Shown piece by piece: positions 57,976 to 64,000 of a DNA stretch of 64,000 nt. This DNA is from Acanthamoeba castellanii str. Neff (lineage: Eukaryota; Discosea; Longamoebia; Acanthamoebidae). The position numbers and the translations under genes are program-made. The notes under the pieces were generated by a model, which worked only from the letters and a program-made list of their open reading frames with translations, searched no databases and was not told where the DNA came from. The stretch spans positions 1 to 64,000 of the forward strand of contig NW_004457313.1 of NCBI RefSeq assembly GCF_000313135.1. The letters run 5' to 3'. Numbering within the stretch: position 1 is the stretch's first letter; each line of letters starts with the position of its first letter.

Positions 57976-59430
57976 ATGGCGGCGGAGCAAGAACCGGTGC
58001 GCCCCCTCAAGCGACTCCGCTATGACGCTCTAGACAGCACGATGGGGGACGGCCACCGGAGGGACCCGGCGCACGCGCTTCAGCTTACGGCACTGCCCGA
58101 CCTGGTCCTCGACCAAATAATCTCGTACCTTCCCCCCCCCGTTCTTTTTCTTTCGCTCCAATGCATGGACGCCTGTGCTCTAGGGCAGGTCGATCACGCC
58201 TGCCAGACGCTCGTGCTGCGTGACCACCGCCCGCTGCGGCTCGCACTGACCGTGCTCCTTCCACGTGTGCTGGGCGCTTCCGCCTGATCGCGTCACCTCG
58301 CCCTTTCATGGTACGTACGCAACGTTGCTGCTCTTCGTGGTGGTCCTATCCGTTTTTGGCTGTGTCGACTCATCGCCTGGTGTGGGTATGTGGCAGCGAT
58401 GTATTGGGACTGGTTCAAAGCCGTCCAAAGCGCGACTTCGCCACCAGAGTGCCGCCTGTGGTTGCTGAGGATGAGGACGAGCTCGGGTGTGAAGAGGACG
58501 ACGTCGACGACTGCGTTGAGCCTCTCGGCCCGGACGAAGTCGAGCTGCTGAAACGTGACGTGCTCACTCCTCCTTCCGGTGATGCTGCCATGGACCTTGA
58601 GCCCATCACCGGAGAAGACGGCGGTGTAGGGCATAGTAATGAAGAGGGTGAGGAAGAGTGAGGAAGATGGTGACGATGCTGGCGATGGCGATGGCGATGG
58701 CGATGGCGATGGCGATGGCGATGGCGATGGCGATGGCGATGGCGATGGCGATGGCGATGGCGATGGCGATGGCGATGGCGATGGCGATGGCGATGGCGAT
58801 GGCGATGGCGATGGCGATGGCGATGGCGAAGGAGAGGACGTTGCTGATGAACGCGCCAACGACAAAGTCAAGCAAGAGCTCGAGCGTCAGCAGGCGTGGA
58901 GGCTGCGGATCGAAGCGCGCTTGCACCAACTTGCCATCCAGAAGCCCGCGTACTGGCGCAGAGCCGAAAGGACCCTCAGAATGTTCATCGGCTACGACAG
59001 CAAGGCGGAGGCGCACGAGGACCGGGGGATGGATATGATCGCCACCATCGTTTCGCTCGTCAAGAAGGTACGCCACATCCATATCACTGGAGGTAGTTGC
59101 GCTCACACGACTTTTTTTGTTTGGGGGCAACAGTGTGTGAGAGTGAAGGCTCACACCAGGTTCGTGGACGACGGTATTATAAACGTTGCCTGCCTTCTCG
59201 AACTCTGCGTTCCTGCGGAGCGTGACCGTCCCACCACTGGATGGACACTGCATGTGGTACGAGTACTGCATCCAGCAGGAAACTGAGAACTGGTCCTGCA
59301 ATTGCGAGAATAGCTGCACAAGGGAGGCGAGGACTACTACGGAAGCGTCAAGCAATGGATTGATTGCGCAACAGACAAGGGCTGCATGCATCTCTACCAG
59401 TGGCGCTGCAAGGGTACCGCCCACTTGCGC
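57976..59430 (+). CDS. F-box-like protein with Gly-Asp repeat
   Basis: ATG 57976 (MAAEQEPVRPLKRLRYDALD). A probable F-box lies at LTALPDLVLDQIISYLPPPV. Later exons give acidic sequence (VAEDEDELGCEEDDVDDCVE, MDLEPITGEDGGVG), then a run of about 24 Gly-Asp pairs encoded by the (GATGGC)n tract. After it comes a helical segment, VKQELERQQAWRLRIEARLH, followed by QKPAYWRRAERTLRMFIGYD and DMIATIVSLVKK before an intron. Protein-like text GEDYYGSVKQWIDCATDKGC occurs near the 3' end in another exon phase. Exon borders are uncertain and the 3' limit is approximate. Function beyond F-box adaptor is unknown. Confidence 0.5.
58681..58828 (+). repeat. (GATGGC)n hexanucleotide repeat, about 24 copies
   Basis: A perfect 6-bp repeat over 148 bp. 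In the frame joined to downstream protein-like sequence it encodes (Gly-Asp)n; the other frames give (Met-Ala)n and, antisense, (Ser-Pro)n. Being a multiple of three, length changes keep the frame. Confidence 0.95.
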
Positions 59431-59690
59431 GCTCGCGAAACTTGCGAGTGCATTTAATCTTATGTGGCTCTCTCTTTCTCTCTCTCTCTCTTCTCTTCTC
59501 TATATGCACCGAGTGCCTACAACAACAGATGAGTTAACATATCATAGCATTAACACACCGCTGTTGACCTAATTGTCGCATGCGCTGGGTGTCTCTGACT
59601 GGTCACCAGAGAAGTACGGGGCAAGCAACGCATCTCCCTTGTAATGGCAGTAACTGAACTCCGCCTCCGTGCAGCGTTGCGCGCTTTCTG
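59431..59690. other. Probable intergenic region
   Basis: Contains a pyrimidine tract (CTCTCTCTCTCT near 59470-59500) and A/T-rich sequence. No gene is seen. Confidence 0.35.
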
Positions 59691-61009
59691 CTGGATTGCG
59701 CTGGATGTCATGAGGTGTCTTCTCTTGAGCCCTCAGAGATGACATCGTACGTAGCTCATCCCTTACTTTGCAAGCGCTCGAAGGCTCTGACGGTTTCCTG
59801 GCACAACAACTTACGCATTTGTACAGCACTGCGATGGACGAGGACGAGTTTCCCTCGCTGGCAAAGGTCTGGGAGAGGCTTGAGGGCGAGGACAACCACT
59901 TCCTAGGTTCGATCGACCGTTGCTCGGCTGCTACGCTCAAAGGACTTCTGCGCGCAGGTACGCACACGCACACGTTTCTGTGGGCACATTTCGTTAACGT
60001 TTTGGAGGCAGTGCAAAGGATGCAGTTTCACTTGCAGAAGCCGTGCATTGTACGCGTAGGATCGGAATTAGACTTCGTTGCCTTTGCTGACATCCAGCGC
60101 GTACTTCCCCGCATCACTCTAGGCACTGGAACACGATGACCACCTCATGCTGTGCTTGATGAAACGCAGGCGACTCCTTACCACTCTCTGCAACAGCGAC
60201 TGCGACAATGGTGGCCAGCAACAAGTACGACGGAGCATTATGCGCCTGGGGTAGTGCCCGCCTGAGCACTGAGACACCCTCAGGTAGGCGCCCTTCTTTG
60301 TGCGCCTCCTTTTTTTGTGCCTTACGGTATGTGTTCCGCTCGTAGAGAGCCTGCGCATTGACTGTAAGATGACTGTTATTATGCGCCGAGACGCGCACTC
60401 GGAAGTCGAGGTTTTTGTCGATCTGATGGCCCGAACCGATTCTCCGGCGGTCAGCGAACGGTAATGCTCCTCCTCCGCGCATGTGATGTGATTCCCAGGA
60501 GCTAATGCTGTTTCTTGGCCGTGTCGGCGTTCCAAGGTTTGGGCTGTGGTGTGGCGAGGACAACATGGTGGTGAAGTATAAAAGTGACGACCTCGACCTA
60601 CCGGGGAGCATCGACCCTACATTCTTCGATGAACTCGCGCGCTTGGTCGGGATCCCGGCCGATCATGACAACCAGGAACCAGTGCGAACCGCACTGCCGG
60701 CAGACACCGAGCGGCGAGTGCGTATGGCCACGGTGCTGGCAGTGTGCATCCTGGGACCTGCCACGCGGTACGACGGTCTGCGTGGCACCGCCCAGGGGAA
60801 CTTTTTCGTACACTCCCGCTCACATTGCTGCTTTTCGTGTGTGTGTGGGCGCCTCACTGGAATTGGTTGGTTGCTGCACCCTACGGTAGGACGGACACAA
60901 ACCGACCGCGTGGTTCCACGACGACCCGGCGGAGGAGGTCTTCGCCCACTGCCTCAATGGCTGGTTGGACGACCAGACCTTCGGCTTCCCCGGAGAAGTG
61001 GATGAATGA
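59691..61009 (+). CDS. Uncharacterised multi-exon protein
   Basis: Exons with protein-like content: ALEGSDGFLAQQLTHLYSTA, EDEFPSLAKVWERLEGEDNH and FLGSIDRCSAATLKGLLRAG, then VQRMQFHLQKPCIVRVGSEL. Later come MTVIMRRDAHSEVEVFVDLM, DDLDLPGSIDPTFFDELARL, PADTERRVRMATVLAVCILG and AWFHDDPAEEVFAHCLNGWL before TGA at 61007-61009. GT-AG borders fit several joins. I could not fix the start codon and recognise no family. The C-terminal part (GWLDDQTFGFPGEVDE) is acidic. Confidence 0.45.
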
Positions 61010-61090
61010 GAAGAATAAAAATCCTTTTATTCCTCCGGATGTTAAAGGAAACAAAAGGAAAAAGAGAAGAAAAACAAAAAGCAAAAACAC

Positions 61091-62616
61091 ATGGACCAGA
61101 GGCAGGGGAAGAGATGCATGGCCAGCCTTCCGCCGGAGGTGATGGTGGAAGTGGCGATGCATCTGGGTCCCAGGGAGTGGCTTCGGCTGGCCCACGTCAA
61201 CCGGGCCTTCCGCGCCCTCTTCTCACATCAGCCCCTCTGGCGTCGCCTGCACCACTCGCGCTTCCCTCCTGCCACAGATGTACCGCCTGCAAGCGCCACC
61301 GCCGCCGCTGCTGGGCCGGCTATTGCGGCGGTGGACTGGCGATGGCAGTGCTTGCGAGGGTGGGCAGCCGACAAGTGGCACAACGCTTCTCGGGGGCGGT
61401 GGCGGCAGCGACGGCTTGAAGGCCATCAAGGTGCACCAACCCCCCCCCTTTCTTTTTTAAATGTGTTGCCTAATGATGTGCCGGGCAGGGTCAGTGCGGG
61501 CTGTACAGCTTCTTCCGCGCTACGTCGTCAGTGGCGCACTCGATGGCCGCCTCAAAGTGTGGGAGCGGGGAACGGGCGAGTGCCGCTACACCTTTGCGAA
61601 ACACAAAGCCGCCATCACGTGCCTCCGCTACGACCTGCGCACGCGCGCCATGGTCAGCGGCTCTCTCGACCGCACCCTCCAGTACATCGCCCTCCGACCA
61701 CCGACTGTCACATCAGCTCTCCTTGTTGACCAGTTTTTCACTCAACAATGGCATCCCGCACGTGAGCAGATTGTACAATCTTGAGAGCGGCACCACAAAT
61801 GCTCTACCGCACGCGGGCCAGGTCCTTACCCTGCAGCTTCGCGATGACACCCTCTACACGGGCGGCTCGCACGGCCTGGTCTTCGTTTACAGCGTCACAG
61901 AGGCGGCCGCTTCTATGAAGGCGCCCGCGGTCTCGATCCTCTCCGGCCACGATGGCGCCATAACAGCCCTCGCGACCGACGAGCCCGGCCACCTGCTGGC
62001 CAGCGGCGGCGCCGACGCGGTGGTCAAGCTGTGCGACCCGCGCGTTCCACGCTCCGTGTTGCCGGCCAAGCTGACCGGCCATTCTGCCGCCATCACTGCG
62101 GTCAGCGTCCGGGACACTGTGGCCGTGACCTCCTCCCGGGCGCCGAAAGGCGAGCTCCTCGTGTGGGACCTCCGCAAAGTGGTACGCCTAGTTCGCTTCA
62201 GCAAACGCTCGCTCGCCTGTGGTTGCACACACGCTCACGGCGAGCTATATGTGGGGCTGTTTGGGGGGAACAGGGAGAACGACACGACGGCCAGCCTGCT
62301 GCATTGCTGCGCAACCTGGCGAGCGCCAATGCGGTTCGTAGCTCGTGCTACGACGGCACCAAGCTCCTGGCGAGCACTGATGGCGACAACTGCGTGCGGT
62401 ACGCAGCTTAAGAGGCGGTTGGTTCTGCCAGCTAATGTACACACGCGCAGGGTGTGGGACCCGCGCGACTGGACGTGCGGGGCCAAATGGCCGCACGCGG
62501 CGCCGCTGCTGTGCCTCGACAGCCCATCCACCAAGGCATTTGTGGCCGGCGGACAAGACTACAGCGTGTCGCTGTGGGAAAAGCAGCCCAAGGCGCGTTT
62601 TTTGCCCAGTTTCTAA
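61091..62616 (+). CDS. F-box / WD40-repeat protein
   Basis: ATG 61091. An F-box (MASLPPEVMVEVAMHLGPRE, then LRLAHVNRAFRALFSHQPLW) is followed after a linker by WD40 blades. Examples are YVVSGALDGRLKVWERGTGE, MVSGSLDRTLQ, LYTGGSHGLVFVYSV, LSGHDGAITALATDEPGHLL, LTGHSAAITAVSVRD, GTKLLASTDGDNCVRVWDPR and FVAGGQDYSVSLWEKQP. Introns at about 61430-61489, 61682-61773, 62180-62278 and 62401-62450 join these in phase. F-box/WD40 proteins are substrate receptors of SCF ubiquitin ligases, with the propeller binding the target. Stop TAA 62614-62616. It is a host gene in composition, unlike the F-box remnants in the viral island. Confidence 0.85.
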
Positions 62617-62788
62617 TCACCACCACACCACTTGGTTAACACACCTCGTCACTCGCACGTGCAGACTGACGATACATCGATGTACAGCCACAAACGGAAG
62701 CGCACAGAAGACCGGCCAAAGAGGCGAGGAGCGGAAGGTGAACATCAACGACGGCATGTAGGGAGGCAACAGTAGAGCGAGGTGGAGC

Positions 62789-62793
62789 AAAAA
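62789..62793 (-). terminator. RNA polymerase III T5 terminator
   Basis: AAAAA on the plus strand (TTTTT in the transcript sense), a few bases past the end of the 5S RNA. Confidence 0.75.
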
Positions 62794-62795
62794 GG

Positions 62796-62914
62796 AGAAT
62801 ACGGCACGGTGGATTCCCGGGTGGTCGCCCACCCCAGTACTAACATCGCCTGGCGCAGCTTAACTTCGCTGTTCGGATGGGAAGCGGTGCTTTCTGCGCA
62901 GTATGGCCGTATCC
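62796..62914 (-). rRNA. 5S ribosomal RNA
   Basis: The minus strand from 62914 reads GGATACGGCCATACTGCGCA and continues with the canonical CCATCCGAACAGCGAAGTTA and AAGC loop. It then has a TTAGTACTGGGGTGGGCGAC internal-promoter region and closes with GTGCCGTATTC, which pairs with the 5' end. Length is 119. Five T follow the 3' end on the transcribed strand, as for RNA polymerase III termination. All elements of a functional eukaryotic 5S gene are visible. It is a single copy here, between two protein genes. Confidence 0.95.
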
Positions 62915-62933
62915 ATAAACTATGCCACTGCTC

Positions 62934-62995
62934 GTCACCGTCACCGTCACCGTCACCGTCACCGTCACCGTCACCGTCACCGTCACCGTCACCGT
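62934..62995. repeat. (GTCACC)n hexanucleotide repeat, about 10 copies
   Basis: A perfect 6-bp repeat beginning 20 bp upstream of the 5S rRNA 5' end. It lies in the 5' flank of the RNA gene. The minus strand reads (GGTGAC)n. Confidence 0.95.
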
Positions 62996-63175
62996 TGGCT
63001 GCTTCGGCCTTCTCTCCACCGACAATTGTGTTGGTGACCAGGGGCGAAACTAGGTGTGGGATGTGCATACTGGGAAACATTGCTTGGCTGTTCGGTCCTG
63101 CTTCGTGTGAATGCAGGGTCTGAAATCAAGTTGAGCAGTTTATTGGCGTGGCTGCATTGCCCGGTGGTTGGTTGG
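62996..63175. other. Spacer, no gene seen
   Basis: Between the hexanucleotide repeat and the stop of the membrane protein gene. No feature is recognised. Confidence 0.4.
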
Positions 63176-64000
63176 TCACAACTCACCAGCGCCATCAAGT
63201 TGTTCGTGGACTGTGTCGGAAAAGTTGACGGTGCTCTCCACCCACAGCGAGCGCCGCTTGTACCAGGCGAACGCCACACCGGCCGCAATCGCTACCACGA
63301 CCACCGCCACAGCCACCGGGACGGCCACGGCCACGCCGATGATCAGGCCCGTGTTGTCGCTGCCGCCTCCTCCGCCATCGGAGCCCAGGAGCGCGCCCAT
63401 GCCCACACTGGGGTCGTAGTGCACCCACGCTGTGAAGGCCGGCAGCTCCACCGCCACCTCGTACTCACCCGCCATCGTGCCGGTGATGTTGTGGCGGATG
63501 GTGGTCACCACGCCGTCCACGACGGCCAGGTCGAAGAGCACCACCGTCGCCACGATAGGCTGTGCAGGGTCGGAGTTGAGAGGCAGGAAGTAGGTGGTGA
63601 GTCCCGCGGCGGGGGTGTTGGCGCGACTGACGATGCGCGCGTTCGACGCAGGCGCAAGCCCGGCGCTGTTGAGGCGGTAGCGCACGGTGGTCGGCTGGGT
63701 GGTGCGCGAAGCCAGCGAGGAGGAGTTGGAAGTGAAGTTGAGTGACCACTTGACGGAGTTGGCTGGAATGGCAAAGTCGACGCCTGCGAAAGTGGAGTTG
63801 GTTTCTCGCTTGTAGAAGGCAAAGGACTGGTGCAGTTGGGTGCCGTCGTCGAGGCGGACCGAGTAGATGTAGGTACTGGGCGCTGCTTCTCCTTGATCGG
63901 GGACAATCTCGCGGGTCATGTTCTCTGTGGATTGCACCACAAGTTAGCCGTGCCAGACCTGTGGGCCATTTAACAATAGCACGTACCAGAGAGGTCGGCT
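63176..64000 (-). CDS. Single-pass membrane protein, 5' end outside window
   Basis: The last exon (about 63922-63176) encodes an extracellular part with several N-glycosylation sites (NSTFAG, NFTSNSSS, HNITGT). A Gly-rich linker follows (LLGSDGGGGGSDNTG), then a membrane helix (GLIIGVAVAVPVAVAVVVVA), a basic stop (WYKRRS) and a short cytoplasmic tail ending EQLDGAGEL. An intron with GTACGTG donor and CAG acceptor precedes it at about 63923-63985, and a piece of the upstream exon reaches the window edge. The topology is type I with the N-terminus outside; the signal peptide lies beyond 64000. No family is recognised. The position of the ectodomain suggests a surface receptor or adhesion role. 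Confidence 0.7.

Noticed and set aside
58293..58871. Antisense ORF rich in Ser-Pro repeats and a sense Met-Ala repeat ORF
   Set aside because: Both are alternative frames of the (GATGGC)n tract; only the Gly-Asp frame joins to protein-like sequence.

Overview
The window looks like nuclear DNA of an Acanthamoeba-like amoeba carrying a block of giant-virus-derived sequence at its left end. From about 16 kb rightwards the genes are GC-rich, densely packed, interrupted by many short GT-AG introns, and belong to ordinary eukaryotic families. A canonical 5S rRNA gene lies near the right end. The left 16 kb is different: mostly intronless genes, some only a few bases apart or overlapping, of types known from large DNA viruses of amoebae. 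The assignment rests on reading alone; no database was searched.

Viral-type island (1 to about 16 kb). In order: a fragment of ribonucleotide reductase large subunit; a decayed unknown ORF; a beta-rich, possibly capsid-like ORF; an F-box/ankyrin gene broken by a 20-bp tandem duplication; a 140-bp element with 28-bp terminal inverted repeats flanked by TTAA; a cysteine-rich membrane protein of the poxvirus G9/A16 (entry-fusion) type; a small ORF; a fibre with a C1q-like head; ankyrin-type ORFs; a BTB protein whose C-terminus carries fibre-type repeats; a second, intact G9/A16-type protein; a decayed kinase; a cyclase-kinase fusion lacking catalytic segments; a Kelch ORF; a second fibre; two RING ORFs; and an F-box ORF. 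Two compositions alternate. About 3.2-9.0 kb is CpG-rich like the host. Much of 1-1.3 kb and 9.0-15.9 kb is strongly CpG-poor and TG/CA-rich, and several ORFs there are interrupted by TGA codons in frame, as expected if methylated CGA codons had mutated.

Host region (16-64 kb). Minus-strand genes: an ABCF ATPase containing an 837-base assembly gap, a NAK/AAK-type kinase with a long Gly/Ser repeat region, a CHD3/Mi-2-type remodeller, an unusual SH2-LRR-RapGAP protein, a SET-domain methyltransferase, and a possible Rel-like transcription factor. A CpG-poor, intron-containing transposon-like gene follows (42.2-44.6 kb), with a 30-bp perfect palindrome upstream. Then come allantoinase (-), an ankyrin/2-oxoglutarate-Fe(II) oxygenase (+), a SAM methyltransferase (+), urocanase (-), an uncharacterised acidic protein (-), an acyl-CoA dehydrogenase (-), an F-box-like gene containing a (GATGGC)n tract, an uncharacterised gene, an F-box/WD40 protein, 5S rRNA (-), and a single-pass membrane protein cut by the right edge.

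How the parts relate: the host genes appear to be independent neighbours, although three catabolic enzymes (purine, histidine and fatty-acid breakdown) lie within 13 kb. The viral genes read as virion surface and entry components (fibres, G9/A16-type proteins) plus host-interaction proteins of the ubiquitin and signalling type (F-box/ankyrin, BTB, RING, kinase, cyclase). Most are broken, which suggests an old or multi-step endogenised insertion. Several single-base frameshifts lie in short homopolymers and could instead be sequencing errors.
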